Assembly: GCF_003634095.1 (NCBI RefSeq)
Contig: NZ_RBIR01000002.1
Span: forward strand, 124,001 to 188,000
Length of the DNA: 64,000 nt
Direction of reading: 5' to 3'
Source: Arthrobacter oryzae
GTDB lineage: Bacteria; Actinomycetota; Actinomycetes; Actinomycetales; Micrococcaceae
Positions 15,289-23,866 of the stretch are shown here, one piece after another. How positions within the stretch are numbered: position 1 is the stretch's first letter; each line of letters starts with the position of its first letter. The position numbers were made by a program, and so were the translations under genes. Under the pieces are notes generated by a model, which was not told the origin of the DNA, ran no database searches, and saw only the letters and a program-made list of their open reading frames with translations.

Positions 15289-16275
15289 TTGACGCAGGGC
15301 AGCAGCTCGCATTACCAGGTCCTCAGGATCCCCGTGACGGCGACGGCGAAGGAGATCAAAGTGGCCTACCGGAAGGCCGCCCGGCTTGCCCACCCGGACC
15401 ACGGCGGGGATCCTGCGGCCTTCCGCCGCGTCACCCTCGCCTATGAGACGCTCATCGACACGAAGCGCCGCGCGGACTACGACCGTTCCTACGGCGCCAC
15501 ACCCGGCGGCGCCTATTCGTCGCCCGCCGGGGACGAAGGGGCCCACTTCGACGCCCCGGCCGCGGGCAGCCGGGCGTCAGCCAATGTCCGCCGCCCGAAC
15601 ACGCCGCGGAACACCGCCGCGGACGCGCCGGTTTACGTCCCCCCGTTCGAACAGTTCGGCGGCGGCGGCGCGGTGCCGCTGATTCCGGCGGACGTGGCGC
15701 GGCAGCAGATCCACGGCGTGCCGCGCAAGCGCGGGATCTTCGGGGCCGAGGCCCGGATTCAGCGCGAGATGCGCACGGTGCAGCTCATCAGCCGGCAGAT
15801 TCTAACCGCAATTCCGGCGGCCCGGCTCATCAACGGGCTGCAGTCCCCGGCTGACAACAGCCACATCGACCACGCCCTCCTGGCCGGCTACCGGCTGGCG
15901 ATCATCGGTTCCATGCTGCTTCCGCCGGGCGCGTACGCCTGGAACGGCAGCACCCTGACCCACGGCGGACGCTCCGTCGCCCCGCCCCAGCTGGGCCACG
16001 TCGTGCGTCGGATGCAGGACATCTTTCCCGAACTCAACGTCACCGGCTGGGTTGTTGTCCACAGCACGGACGGCAATCTGCACCAACCGGTCATTGACCG
16101 GCACCGCCGCACTGCCGGCGGCCACGGCAGCGCCTACGGCGAGGGCTCCGGGCTTGTCGAGGTGGTCAACGCCGCCGGCCTGGTCCGCGGCCTCAAGCAG
16201 TTTCTTGGCTCGGGCCCGGCCCCCAACACCGTCAACGTTCCCGTGCTGGCCCGGCTGCTGCGCGGAATGCACTAG
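15289..16275 (+). CDS. J-domain protein with C-terminal NERD-like region
   Basis: A 328-residue protein. Residues 1-65 form a J domain (SSHYQVLRIPVTATAKEIK, then LAHPDHGGDPAAF); HPD is intact, so it should stimulate a DnaK-type chaperone. A Pro/Gly-rich linker follows (about 70-130). The last 170 residues contain HIDHALLAGYRLAIIGS and FPELNVTGWVVVHS, which remind me of the nuclease-related NERD fold, but this is a weak match. The start chosen is TTG at 15289 with GAAAAGG about 10 nt upstream, giving an N terminus that fits the J domain; longer frames add no domain. trmL follows 84 nt downstream with its own promoter. The role is unknown. Confidence 0.8.
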   Translation: MTQGSSSHYQVLRIPVTATAKEIKVAYRKAARLAHPDHGGDPAAFRRVTLAYETLIDTKRRADYDRSYGATPGGAYSSPAGDEGAHFDAPAAGSRASANVRRPNTPRNTAADAPVYVPPFEQFGGGGAVPLIPADVARQQIHGVPRKRGIFGAEARIQREMRTVQLISRQILTAIPAARLINGLQSPADNSHIDHALLAGYRLAIIGSMLLPPGAYAWNGSTLTHGGRSVAPPQLGHVVRRMQDIFPELNVTGWVVVHSTDGNLHQPVIDRHRRTAGGHGSAYGEGSGLVEVVNAAGLVRGLKQFLGSGPAPNTVNVPVLARLLRGMH

Positions 16276-16347
16276 CTCCCCGGCCCGTCCTGCGGGCACG
16301 GGAGCCCGTCCGGCGGCCCGGCGACGCGACCCACACCGGCGGCTCGC

Positions 16348-16353
16348 TAGGAT
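16348..16353 (+). promoter_or_regulatory. -10 box TAGGAT of leaderless trmL
   Basis: TAGGAT, then GGGAAC (6 nt), then GTG at 16360. The GGGA is too close to the start codon to serve as a ribosome binding site. Confidence 0.55.
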
Positions 16354-16359
16354 GGGAAC

Positions 16360-16827
16360 GTGTTCCGCATCCTCTTCCACACCCCTGAAATCCCCGGCAA
16401 CACGGGAAACGCCATCCGGCTGGCCGCCATTACGGGCGCCGAACTACATCTGGTGGAGCCCCTGGGCTTTGACTTTTCCGATGCCAAGCTCCGCCGCGCC
16501 GGCCTGGACTACCACGACCTCGCCGTCGTAACGGTCCACAAGGACATCGACGCGGCCTGGGCGGCGCTGAAGCCGGAGCGGGTCTTCGCTTTCACTGCCG
16601 ACGGCGAGACCACCTACACGGATATCCGCTACCGCGCGGGCGACATCCTGCTGTTTGGCCCCGAATCCGTGGGATTGCCGGAGGAACTGAAGAATAGTCC
16701 GCAGGTGACGTCCCGGGTCCGACTGCCGATGATGCCGGCCCTCCGGTCGCTGAACCTGGCCAATGCGGCGTCCATCGCCGTCTACGAGGCCTGGCGCCAG
16801 AACGGGTTCGCCGGGGCCAAGCTGTAG
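16360..16827 (+). CDS. trmL: tRNA (cytidine/uridine-34 2'-O)-methyltransferase TrmL
   Basis: A 155-residue SPOUT methyltransferase of the TrmL/YibK group, which 2'-O-methylates the wobble base of leucine tRNAs with SAM. N-terminal HTPEIPGNTGNAIRLAA, the knot motifs LLFGPESVGLPEE and RLPMMPALRSLNLANAASIA are all present. The length is normal for the family. The GTG start at 16360 gives the family N terminus directly and appears leaderless. It stands alone between the J-domain gene and sigK. Confidence 0.93.
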   Translation: MFRILFHTPEIPGNTGNAIRLAAITGAELHLVEPLGFDFSDAKLRRAGLDYHDLAVVTVHKDIDAAWAALKPERVFAFTADGETTYTDIRYRAGDILLFGPESVGLPEELKNSPQVTSRVRLPMMPALRSLNLANAASIAVYEAWRQNGFAGAKL

Positions 16828-17133
16828 CACGTCCGTTCCGGCGCCGGCGGCTCCTCCAGCGGCGGCTTTGTGTCCTAGCGGGGTCCCGGCATTCTGGCGG
16901 ATGCCTCCGGAAATATCCCGCAGGCCCGCCCATCCAGGCTGCGGGCCGCACCGAATCACTTCTGAAGGCGGCCACACGAGCCGTCGCCTCAGCACGATAC
17001 GGGGAGAAACCGGAAGGGAGCGAGGAGCGACGGGTGAGGACAGCGCACCTTCAGACACGCCCTGCCTATGAGGCAGCGGCCAACCACGCGTCGCATGCCG
17101 CAGTTCCTGGCCCGCGTTCGACGGCGGGCGCCT
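16828..17133. other. intergenic region upstream of sigK
   Basis: About 300 bases with no gene-like frame supported by composition, no repeat and no clear terminator for trmL. Only the -10 box immediately before sigK was recognised. Confidence 0.5.
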
Positions 17134-17139
17134 TATGCT
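17134..17139 (+). promoter_or_regulatory. -10-like TATGCT before sigK
   Basis: TATGCT ends 8 nt before the ATG at 17148 and 5 nt before an in-frame GTG at 17145, so a leaderless or near-leaderless transcript is likely. It does not resemble the mycobacterial SigK-dependent promoter. Confidence 0.45.
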
Positions 17140-17147
17140 TGGGAGTG

Positions 17148-17753
17148 ATGGAAACTCCGAACGCCCCGAACCCCGGGCCTGCCGCACCGGCGGCCACCTC
17201 AGCCGACATCAACGGCCGGCTCGGCAGTCTGCTCGGACTGATTGCACAGGGTGACCAGGAGGCGTTCGCGGAATTTTACGGCCTCACCTCCAGGCGCGTA
17301 TTCGGTATGGCCCGACGCGTCCTGATCGACGCAGAACTCAGTGAGGACACCACCCAGGAAGTCTTCCTGCAGGTGTGGCAGAACGCGGCGAAATTCAACG
17401 CCGCTGCCGGCAGTCCGCTCGCGTGGCTCATGACCATCTCGCACCGCCGCGCAGTAGACAAGGTCCGGTCCTCCCAGTCCGCCACTGACCGCGAGGCCAA
17501 GTACGGCGCCAACAGCCAGGAGATCGACCACGATTCCGTTTCGGACGAGGTGGGCAGCCGGCTTGAGGCGGAGGCCGTGGTCCGGTGCCTGGAGACGCTG
17601 ACCGATACGCAACAGGAATCGGTGCGGCTGGCCTACTACGGCGGCCTCACGTACCGCGAAGTGGCCGAGCGGCTGAACGCAGCCGTTCCCACCATCAAGT
17701 CCCGCATCCGCGATGGACTCATCAGACTGAAGACCTGCTTGGGGGTGAGCTGA
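17148..17753 (+). CDS. sigK: ECF RNA polymerase sigma factor, SigK-like
   Basis: A 201-residue ECF sigma factor. Region 2 is at about residues 30-100 (FAEFYGLTSRRVFGMARRVL, then TTQEVFLQVWQNAAKF) and region 4 at about 140-195 (YYGGLTYREVAERLNAAVP). The 22-residue N-terminal Pro/Ala stretch precedes the domains. It directs RNA polymerase to a small stress regulon when freed from its anti-sigma factor. The gene is immediately followed, with 1 nt between, by rskA, which is the reason for choosing SigK among ECF groups. ATG at 17148 is preferred; GTG at 17145 is equally possible. Confidence 0.88.
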   Translation: METPNAPNPGPAAPAATSADINGRLGSLLGLIAQGDQEAFAEFYGLTSRRVFGMARRVLIDAELSEDTTQEVFLQVWQNAAKFNAAAGSPLAWLMTISHRRAVDKVRSSQSATDREAKYGANSQEIDHDSVSDEVGSRLEAEAVVRCLETLTDTQQESVRLAYYGGLTYREVAERLNAAVPTIKSRIRDGLIRLKTCLGVS

Positions 17754-17754
17754 A

Positions 17755-18648
17755 TTGAGTGACATGAACGCACACGAAGACAACCGCCTCCCCGGCGGCT
17801 TCACCGCAGACATCGCCACAGACCTGACGGCCGGCCGCGCCGTGGACCTCGCAGAAATCTACGCCCTCAACGCCGTCGACGACGCCGAGCGGGCCGCGAT
17901 CGAGCACTTCCTCGCCTCAGCGGCGGCCGCGGACCGGGACGCCTTCAATGAGCGCGTCCGGCAGGCCCGGGAGGCCCTGGCCACCAGTTTCACCGCCGAG
18001 GAGGAGCCGCCGCCGGGGCTGTTGGACCGCATCATGTCCTCGTTGCCGGCGCAGACGGCAGGGCAGCCGCCCGCCGTCGTTCAACTCCCCGGCACGGCGC
18101 CGCACATGACGCCCGGTGCGCCGCATCCGTTACGCGACACCACCGAACTGCCCGTTGCGGACGAGCTCGGGGCAGCCCGCAAGCGCAGGGATGAACGCCG
18201 CCGCCCGCAGGGCATGCGGAACTGGCTTGTCGGCGTCGCCGCTGCGGCCGTGATCGCCCTGGGCGGCGTCGGCGTGAGCGCCTATGTGGCCAACCAGAAC
18301 GACCCGCTGAACCAGGTCATGCAGGCCAGCGACGTCCGGCAGGCCACTGTCGATGTCAACGGAGGCGGTACCGCCACGCTGTCGATTTCCCCGTCCAAGG
18401 ACGCTGCCGTCATCAAGATGAACGGTGTGCCGGCTCCGCCGGCCGGCAAGGTCTACCAGATGTGGCTGATCCCCAAGAACGGTTCGGCTCCGGTGTCGCA
18501 GGGCCTCATGGACGCCCAAGCCCTGTCCAAGCCGGCGATCGTCAAGGGCATCGGCTCCGCCGCCGCCCTCGGCATCACCGTGGAACCCGCGGGTGGGTCC
18601 GCGTCGCCGACCCTGCCTGCGGTGGCCGCCGCACCGCTGGGCGCATAG
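17755..18648 (+). CDS. rskA: anti-sigma-K factor RskA-like membrane protein
   Basis: A 297-residue single-pass protein. The cytoplasmic N-terminal part (about 1-100; EIYALNAVDDAERAAIEHFL) should hold the sigma factor. A membrane helix lies at about 159-178 (NWLVGVAAAAVIALGGVGVS). The extracytoplasmic RskA domain (about 195-290) contains VYQMWLIPKNGSAPVSQG. There is no His-Cys-Cys zinc motif, as in known RskA. Release would need regulated proteolysis. The TTG at 17755 is preferred over ATG at 17764 because GGGGGTGAG lies 6-14 nt upstream. It is translationally coupled to sigK and followed by a strong terminator. Confidence 0.88.
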   Translation: MSDMNAHEDNRLPGGFTADIATDLTAGRAVDLAEIYALNAVDDAERAAIEHFLASAAAADRDAFNERVRQAREALATSFTAEEEPPPGLLDRIMSSLPAQTAGQPPAVVQLPGTAPHMTPGAPHPLRDTTELPVADELGAARKRRDERRRPQGMRNWLVGVAAAAVIALGGVGVSAYVANQNDPLNQVMQASDVRQATVDVNGGGTATLSISPSKDAAVIKMNGVPAPPAGKVYQMWLIPKNGSAPVSQGLMDAQALSKPAIVKGIGSAAALGITVEPAGGSASPTLPAVAAAPLGA

Positions 18649-18708
18649 CCTAGCCTGCCGGCAGCACCGGCGCTGAAGGAGCGGCCCTGAGGCCGCAGCA
18701 CATAGAGA

Positions 18709-18760
18709 AGCCGCCCCGGCCTTGAGTCTTCCTAATGGAGGAGTCAAGGCCGGGGCGGCT
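18709..18760. terminator. strong bidirectional terminator
   Basis: AGCCGCCCCGGCCTTGA starting at 18709 pairs perfectly with TCAAGGCCGGGGCGGCT ending at 18760, followed by TTTCTG. It separates rskA and gntP, which converge. Confidence 0.85.
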
Positions 18761-18791
18761 TTCTGTGCTGTTACCTAATTGCTGGGCGGGC

Positions 18792-20204
18792 CTAAATGAC
18801 CAGCGAGAGAAGCATGATCAAGCCGAAGCTCACCACGGAGATCAGCGTCTCCATGACGGACCAGGTCTTGAACGTCTGGCCGACCGTGAGTCCGAACAGC
18901 TCCTTGACCAGCCAGAATCCGGCGTCGTTCACGTGCGAGAAGAACAGCGAGCCGGCGCCGATGGCGAGGGCGAGCAGCGCGGCGTGCGTCGGCGACAGCG
19001 AACTGGCGAGCGGTGCCACGATTCCGGCGGCCGTCACGGTTGCGACCGTGGCCGAGCCCGTCGCCAAGCGCAAGGCGACCGCCACGATGAAGCCAAGCAG
19101 CAGGACGGACATGTTGGTCCCCTCGGCCCAGGACTTCACGGAGTCCCCCACACCGGCCCCAATCAGTGTCTGCTTGAAGCCGCCGCCTGCGCCAACAATC
19201 AGGAGGATCCCGGCGATGGGGCCGAGGCTCGCGCTGATCCTGGAGGTAATCTTGGCGCCGCTGAGCCCCACGGCGTAGCCAAAGGTCACCATGGCCAGCA
19301 GGACGGCGAGGGTCATGGCAACCAGCGGCTGCCCCACAAAGTCGAAGAACATCCGGATGGCCGGCGCCGTCGCGGGGTCGGGCCAGATGATGTCCATGAC
19401 AGCCTTGAGCAGCATGAGCATCACCGGGAAGAGGATGGTCAGCAGCGTGACAAGGAAGCTCGGCGGACGCTTGACGCCCTCCGTGTCCGCACCGTGCACG
19501 GTGTCAACACCGCCGGCAACGGCGGGCGCACCCACCGGCACCCACCGCGCGGCCAGGCGCGAGAAGAGCGGGCCGCAGATGATAACGGTGGGGATGGCGA
19601 CGAGGATGCCGAGGGCAAGGGTGGTGCCCAGTTCAGCCTTGATGGCGCTGATCGCGATCAGGGGTCCCGGGTGCGGCGGCACAAGCCCGTGCAGCACTGA
19701 CAGGCCGGCCAGCGCGGGGATGGCGATGCGCATGAGCGGCATCTTGGAGCGCTGGGTGACCAGGACGATCACCGGCAGCAGGAGCACGAGACCGATCTCG
19801 AAGAACATCGGCAGGCCGATGATCACCGCGACGAGCGTGATGGCCCAGACCAGCTTGTTTCCGGTGGCCTTGGACAGCAGGGTGTCCACCACCCGGTTGG
19901 CGCCGCCGGAGTCGGCGAGCAGTTTGCCAAGCATCGCGCCGAGGGCGATCAGCAGGCCGACTTCCTTCAGGACGCCGCCCACGCCGTCCTCGAAGTTGGC
20001 AATCACCTTGGCCGGCTCCACGCCTGCGGCGAGGCCGACGAAGCCGGAGCCCAGCACCAGGGCTATGAACGGGTGGAACTTGAACTTGGCGATCAGAACC
20101 ACAATCAGTGCGATGCCAAGGCCCGCGACGATCAGTAGTTGTGTGTTGACGCCGGACCCGGCATCGACGGCAGCCGGAAGCTGCATTGGTATCAGAGATT
20201 TCAC
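18792..20204 (-). CDS. gntP: gluconate:H+ symporter, GntP family
   Basis: A 470-residue permease with about 12-14 hydrophobic helices and the GntP-family patterns GLPMFFEIGLVLLLPVI, LVPPHPGPL, GSATVATVTAAGI and FSHVNDAGFW. It imports gluconate or a close hexonate. The start is GTG at 20202-20204, with AAGGA 6-10 nt upstream. The kinase gene lies 48 nt upstream on the same strand, making a two-gene gluconate uptake operon that feeds 6-phosphogluconate into the pentose phosphate pathway. Confidence 0.93.
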   Translation of the reverse strand: MKSLIPMQLPAAVDAGSGVNTQLLIVAGLGIALIVVLIAKFKFHPFIALVLGSGFVGLAAGVEPAKVIANFEDGVGGVLKEVGLLIALGAMLGKLLADSGGANRVVDTLLSKATGNKLVWAITLVAVIIGLPMFFEIGLVLLLPVIVLVTQRSKMPLMRIAIPALAGLSVLHGLVPPHPGPLIAISAIKAELGTTLALGILVAIPTVIICGPLFSRLAARWVPVGAPAVAGGVDTVHGADTEGVKRPPSFLVTLLTILFPVMLMLLKAVMDIIWPDPATAPAIRMFFDFVGQPLVAMTLAVLLAMVTFGYAVGLSGAKITSRISASLGPIAGILLIVGAGGGFKQTLIGAGVGDSVKSWAEGTNMSVLLLGFIVAVALRLATGSATVATVTAAGIVAPLASSLSPTHAALLALAIGAGSLFFSHVNDAGFWLVKELFGLTVGQTFKTWSVMETLISVVSFGLIMLLSLVI

Positions 20205-20252
20205 AAAAAGTCCTTGGTCGGCTGCGGAACGCGGGCAGGCTTAGGGCCTGCG

Positions 20253-20771
20253 TCAGGCAGCGGCGAGATTAAGTCGGGTGATGATTTCCTGTGCTTCTTC
20301 CGCCGGCGATGCGGAAACGGACAGGGCGATGAAGTCTTCGTCCGCCGTGGGCGCTTCGAGCGCCTCAAACTGGGACTCCAGCAGCGCCGGGGGCATGAAA
20401 TGCCCGTGGCGGGAGGCCAGCCTGTCGGAGATCTTCTCCTGTGTCCCTTCGAGGAACACGAAGACCACTCCTTCGCCCCGCAGGATGTCCCGGTAGCGCT
20501 TCTTCAGCGCCGAGCAGGTCACGACGCCGGGAGTGCCGGCTTCCGTGTGGGCCCGGATCCAGCCGGCGATGCTTTCGAGCCAGGGCCACCGGTCCTCGTC
20601 GGTCAGCGGCTGGCCGGCATGCATCTTGGCCACATTGGATTCGGGGTGCAGGTCGTCGCCCTCGGCAAGGTCCCAGCCCAGCCGGCCGGCCAGCAGTCCC
20701 GCGACGGTTGATTTCCCGGATCCGGAGACGCCCATGATCACAAGCACGGGGTGTTGCGCAGTCTTCGCCAT
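20253..20771 (-). CDS. gntK: gluconokinase
   Basis: A 172-residue kinase of the GntK family that phosphorylates D-gluconate to 6-phosphogluconate. The P-loop is GVSGSGKST (residues 14-22), followed by EGDDLHPESNVAKM, GQPLTDEDRWPWL and the CSALKKRYRD and SRHGHFMP motifs. The ATG at 20769-20771 has GGAAGG about 9-14 nt upstream. It is the first gene of the operon with gntP. An AT-rich stretch in the short leader (20787-20809) is where a GntR-type repressor could bind, but no regulator gene is nearby. Confidence 0.94.
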   Translation of the reverse strand: MAKTAQHPVLVIMGVSGSGKSTVAGLLAGRLGWDLAEGDDLHPESNVAKMHAGQPLTDEDRWPWLESIAGWIRAHTEAGTPGVVTCSALKKRYRDILRGEGVVFVFLEGTQEKISDRLASRHGHFMPPALLESQFEALEAPTADEDFIALSVSASPAEEAQEIITRLNLAAA

Positions 20772-20815
20772 CAAAGTCTGCCTTCCATCAAATAAATATG
20801 ATTTAAACAGAGGCC

Positions 20816-20844
20816 AGCTTATGGCAGAGGTGGTGCTCCGGCAA
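20816..20844 (-). promoter_or_regulatory. predicted gntKP promoter
   Basis: On the minus strand, -35 TTGCCG (20839-20844) and -10 TAAGCT (20816-20821) are 17 nt apart. It lies only a few bases past the end of the PIG-L gene and is followed by an AT-rich leader. Confidence 0.5.
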
Positions 20845-20846
20845 CA

Positions 20847-21626
20847 CTAGAATCCGGCGATGGTCCCCGGGCCGTTGACTGTGACGACGTGGAAGGCCTC
20901 GGCGCTCCGGCCGGCGGGAAGCCCGGCGCGCGTCCCGGTGCTCAGCATGAGGCCGCGGACCGTGCGTTCCATGGCGTCGGCGTCGGGGTGCTGGCTGACG
21001 TGGACGTGGACGGCGGCAAGCTTGCTTTCGACGTGGTCGGTGACGTCCACGAAGTGGTTTTCACGCTCTTCCGGCCCGGCGAAGAGCCACAGCCAGGGCA
21101 GCTTGTATGCGTCCAGCCCGGCCTCGGCCAGCTCCGGATACGCGAAGGGGTTTTCCAGGGCCGGGTACACGGCACGGGTCACCGCTTCCCCTACGGCCAG
21201 GTGGTCCGGGTGGCTCTTCTGGATTCGGTTCCAGTTGCGTTCCGGATGCATGGACACCACGACGTCGGGACGGAGCTGCCGGATCAGGCGGACCACCTCG
21301 CGCATCACCTCGTGCGAGGGTTCAAGGTAGCCGTCGAGCTGGTGCAGGTAGTGGATGTCGGTGACTCCCACCAGGGCCGCGGCGCGCTCCTGCTCCGCGA
21401 CGCGCAGCCGCACGATTTCCTCGCGCTGCGCGGGATCAAAGCCGCCGGCATCGCCGTCGGTCATGATGCAGTAGCTGACCTGGACCCCTGCGGCGGTCCA
21501 GGCCGCGACTGTGCCGGCGGCGCCGAAATCGATGTCGTCAGGATGGGCCGCGAAACAAAGCACCCGTTCGATTCCGGGGGCCGCCGGATCGAACGGGCTG
21601 CGCGCCGGAGCGCCGGAGGTGTCCAC
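20847..21626 (-). CDS. PIG-L/LmbE family deacetylase
   Basis: A 259-residue zinc-dependent N-acetylglucosaminyl-type deacetylase. AHPDD (residues 27-31) and the later SHPDHLAVG supply the metal ligands, and the family signature TDGDAGGFD is present. Relatives include mycothiol enzymes (MshB, Mca) and other sugar deacetylases; this sequence does not let me choose between them. There is no signal peptide. The GTG at 21624-21626 lies 3 nt after the etfA stop with AGAGG upstream, so it is probably the third gene of an etfB-etfA operon. Confidence 0.85.
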   Translation of the reverse strand: MDTSGAPARSPFDPAAPGIERVLCFAAHPDDIDFGAAGTVAAWTAAGVQVSYCIMTDGDAGGFDPAQREEIVRLRVAEQERAAALVGVTDIHYLHQLDGYLEPSHEVMREVVRLIRQLRPDVVVSMHPERNWNRIQKSHPDHLAVGEAVTRAVYPALENPFAYPELAEAGLDAYKLPWLWLFAGPEERENHFVDVTDHVESKLAAVHVHVSQHPDADAMERTVRGLMLSTGTRAGLPAGRSAEAFHVVTVNGPGTIAGF

Positions 21627-21629
21627 GGG

Positions 21630-22583
21630 TCAGCCTCTGCGCTTCTTGATTTCTGCGGTCGCCTGCGGCAGCACGTGGAAGAGGTCCCCCACCACGCCGA
21701 AGTCAGCGATCTCGAAAATCGGAGATTCGGCGTCCTTGTTAACGGCCACAATCACCTTGGCGGTCTGCATGCCGGACTTCTGCTGGATGGCACCGGAGAT
21801 GCCGGCAGAGATGTACAGCTGGGGAGAGACGGTCTTGCCGGTCTGGCCCACCTGCGCATCATGGCCGATCCAGCCGGCGTCCGTGGCGGCCCTTGAAGCC
21901 CCGATGGCAGCGCCCAGGGCGTCGGCCAGGTCCTCCAGCGGGCCGAAGTCGCCGTCGACGCCGCGGCCGCCGGCCACGACGATCCGGGCCTCGGCCAGAT
22001 CCGGGCGTTCGCTGGCGGGCTTGTCCACACGGGCGGTGATCCGGGCGGCGGCCGCGGTGGCGTCGGCGGGGAGCTGGACCGTAACGCTGTCAGGCGCCGT
22101 GGCGGACACGGCGGGCGCGGGCGTGACACTGTTGGACTTCACCGTCAGCACGGAAACAGGCGTGGTGGCCTTCGCTGTGGTGGTGTAGGACCCGGCCAGC
22201 ACCGACTTGTGGGCCGTTCCGCCAGGGTCCACGGCCACGACATCGGTGATGACGCCGGCGCCCAGCCTGATGCCGAGCCGTGCGGCGATTTCCTTGCCCT
22301 CCGCCGAATTCTCGGTGAGGATCACATTCGCGCCGGCCGCGCCGGCGGCCGCGGCCAGGAACGCCGCCTTGGGTCCCACGAGGTAGTCGTCGAGGTCCGC
22401 GGCGGACGGGCGGTACAGCGTTACGGCGCCGTAGGCCGCCAGGGTCGCGGCGGCCTCGTCCTGCAGTTCGCCGTTGACGGCGGCAGCGGTTTCGCCGAGG
22501 GAGCGGGCGATCGTGAGCAGTTCCAGGCTGGTCTTCGTCAGGGCCTGGCCGGGGTTGTCGATGAAAACGAGTACTTTTGCCAT
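21630..22583 (-). CDS. etfA: electron transfer flavoprotein alpha subunit
   Basis: A 317-residue FAD-binding subunit. The N-terminal domain begins [15 protein letters not shown]. The C-terminal FAD domain (about 195-315) carries [36 protein letters not shown] and [12 protein letters not shown], with the typical [16 protein letters not shown] ending. With EtfB it accepts electrons from acyl-CoA and related dehydrogenases and passes them to the quinone pool. It lies 15 nt after etfB. Confidence 0.95.
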   Translation of the reverse strand: MAKVLVFIDNPGQALTKTSLELLTIARSLGETAAAVNGELQDEAAATLAAYGAVTLYRPSAADLDDYLVGPKAAFLAAAAGAAGANVILTENSAEGKEIAARLGIRLGAGVITDVVAVDPGGTAHKSVLAGSYTTTAKATTPVSVLTVKSNSVTPAPAVSATAPDSVTVQLPADATAAAARITARVDKPASERPDLAEARIVVAGGRGVDGDFGPLEDLADALGAAIGASRAATDAGWIGHDAQVGQTGKTVSPQLYISAGISGAIQQKSGMQTAKVIVAVNKDAESPIFEIADFGVVGDLFHVLPQATAEIKKRRG

Positions 22584-22598
22584 GTTCGGATATCCCCT

Positions 22599-23411
22599 TT
22601 AGAGCAGCTTCTGGGCGGCCAGGAACTCGACCAGCTGAATGCCGGCGTCGCCTTCGTCGGTGATGATGGTGCCGGCCGTGCGCGGCGGGCGGGCCTCGGC
22701 CGTCTGGACGTCGGTCCAGGAACCGGACCTGCCGACGTGGGCCGCGTCGACGCCGATGTCGGCAAGGTTCAAGGTGGTGATTGTCTTCTTTTTCGCCGCC
22801 ATGATGCCCTTGAAGTTCGGATACCGGGGGTCATTGATCTGGTCGGTGACGGAGACGACGGCCGGCAGGTCGGCCTCAATGGTGTCCGCATGCGTGTCGC
22901 CGTCGCGGCGGGCGGTGAGCTTGCCGGCGTCGATCTCCAGCGACGCGGCGAAGGTTACCTGTGGAAGCCCCAGCCGCTCAGCGAGCTGCGCAGGGACCAG
23001 TGAGGTCTCGCCGTCGGTGGAGGCCATGCCGGTCAGGATGAGGTCGGCGGGGACGTCCGCGCCGAGGTGCCGGATGGCCGCAGCCAGCGCCAGCGATGTG
23101 GCAGCGGCATCGGAACCGGCCAGGGCCTCGTCGCTGAGGTGCACGCCTTCCGTGGCGCCGATCTGGAGCGACTTCTTCACCGCATTGACTGCCCCGGCCG
23201 GACCCATGCTCAGGGCGATGACCTTGTTGCCTGCCGCTTCGCCGCCGCGGGCCTCGATGAGCTGAAGGGCCGCTTCCAGGGCATATTCATCCAGTTCCGA
23301 CAAGATGCTTTCGGAGCGGTCAACGGCGTTGGCCTCGCCCGTGAGGTGGCGGTCGAACTGCGCATCCGGGACGTGCTTGACCAGCACAATGATTTTCAGA
23401 GTTTCTTCCAC
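22599..23411 (-). CDS. etfB: electron transfer flavoprotein beta subunit
   Basis: A 270-residue AMP-binding subunit. It begins KIIVLVKHVPDAQFD, then SELDEYALEAALQL, LILTGMASTDGETSLVPAQL and the signature VTDQINDPRYPNFKGIMAAKKK. It is the first gene of the etfB-etfA-PIG-L group. The start is GTG at 23409-23411, five codons before the conserved KIIVLVKH; GAAGG is about 15 nt upstream. Upstream lies a 490-base region holding a 13-bp repeat array. Confidence 0.95.
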   Translation of the reverse strand: MEETLKIIVLVKHVPDAQFDRHLTGEANAVDRSESILSELDEYALEAALQLIEARGGEAAGNKVIALSMGPAGAVNAVKKSLQIGATEGVHLSDEALAGSDAAATSLALAAAIRHLGADVPADLILTGMASTDGETSLVPAQLAERLGLPQVTFAASLEIDAGKLTARRDGDTHADTIEADLPAVVSVTDQINDPRYPNFKGIMAAKKKTITTLNLADIGVDAAHVGRSGSWTDVQTAEARPPRTAGTIITDEGDAGIQLVEFLAAQKLL

Positions 23412-23583
23412 TGTGTCTACAGCAGCCTTCCATGCGGGTGGATAGCCGCCCCTCGCGGGGTCATGGCGACGGAACGCCCGGCAGCCGGGCTGTTCCTAGC
23501 TAACCATATAGCCGCCGGCGGCAGCGGCCAGGGTTAACGCTTGTGTCAGCGCCGGCCTCGGCACCGCCTCCGCTGCCCAACTG
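23412..23583. other. etfB upstream region
   Basis: Non-coding stretch between etfB and the 13-bp repeat array. No convincing promoter hexamers were found, although the etfB promoter must lie here or within the array. Confidence 0.4.
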
Positions 23584-23726
23584 ATCCGGCACGCTGAACT
23601 GTCCGGCTGCCCTGGCCCGCTGACCTGCCCTGCTGCCGTGGCCTGCTGACCTGTCCCGCTGCCCTGTTCCGCTGGCCTGGCGTGCTGAACTGTCGGGCTG
23701 ATCTGCCCGGCTGCCCTGTTCGGCTG
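23584..23726. repeat. degenerate 13-bp tandem repeat array, 11 units
   Basis: Eleven consecutive 13-nt units, each ending GCTG, run from 23584 to 23726; the consensus is about NCCTGNCCNGCTG. Examples are CCCTGGCCCGCTG (23610), ACCTGTCCCGCTG (23649) and CCCTGTTCGGCTG (23714). A weaker unit may precede at 23571. The period is not a multiple of three and no frame gives a conserved peptide, so it is probably non-coding. It sits between the etfB start and the terminators of the HtrA gene. Confidence 0.85.
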
Positions 23727-23762
23727 CCTCCGGCGCGGTTTCAGCCCGGCGCCGGGACGCTG

Positions 23763-23799
23763 AAAAGCCGGGCCGCACCGTGAGGTGCTGCCCGGCTTT
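23763..23799. terminator. terminator distal to the HtrA gene
   Basis: AAAGCCGGGC...GGTGCTGCCCGGCTTT forms a long stem (left arm AAAAGCCGGGC, right arm GCCCGGCTTT, inner GCACC/GGTGC) ending in TTTCTC. It is downstream of the HtrA-type gene. Confidence 0.75.
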
Positions 23800-23829
23800 C
23801 TCGGGTTGCCCCGCTGTCGCTTCCGCAGG

Positions 23830-23860
23830 GCAGCCGCCGGGGGTTACTCCCGGCGGCTGC
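23830..23860. terminator. hairpin just after the HtrA gene
   Basis: GCAGCCGCCGGG (23830-23841) pairs with CCCGGCGGCTGC (23849-23860) around a 7-nt loop, 39 nt past the HtrA stop. With the next hairpin it makes a double terminator. Confidence 0.7.
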
Positions 23861-23866
23861 TGGACT

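Noticed and set aside
15085..15546. Minus-strand frame ending MKIAAAVDPRVLWQARG that looks a little like the end of a dehydrogenase
   Set aside because: Most of it lies opposite the J-domain gene and no upstream domain is recognisable. A decayed gene end cannot be excluded but is not supported.
23500..23778. Small minus-strand frame through the 13-bp repeat array
   Set aside because: The repeat period is 13 nt, so any frame yields shifting low-complexity peptide, and there is no ribosome binding site.
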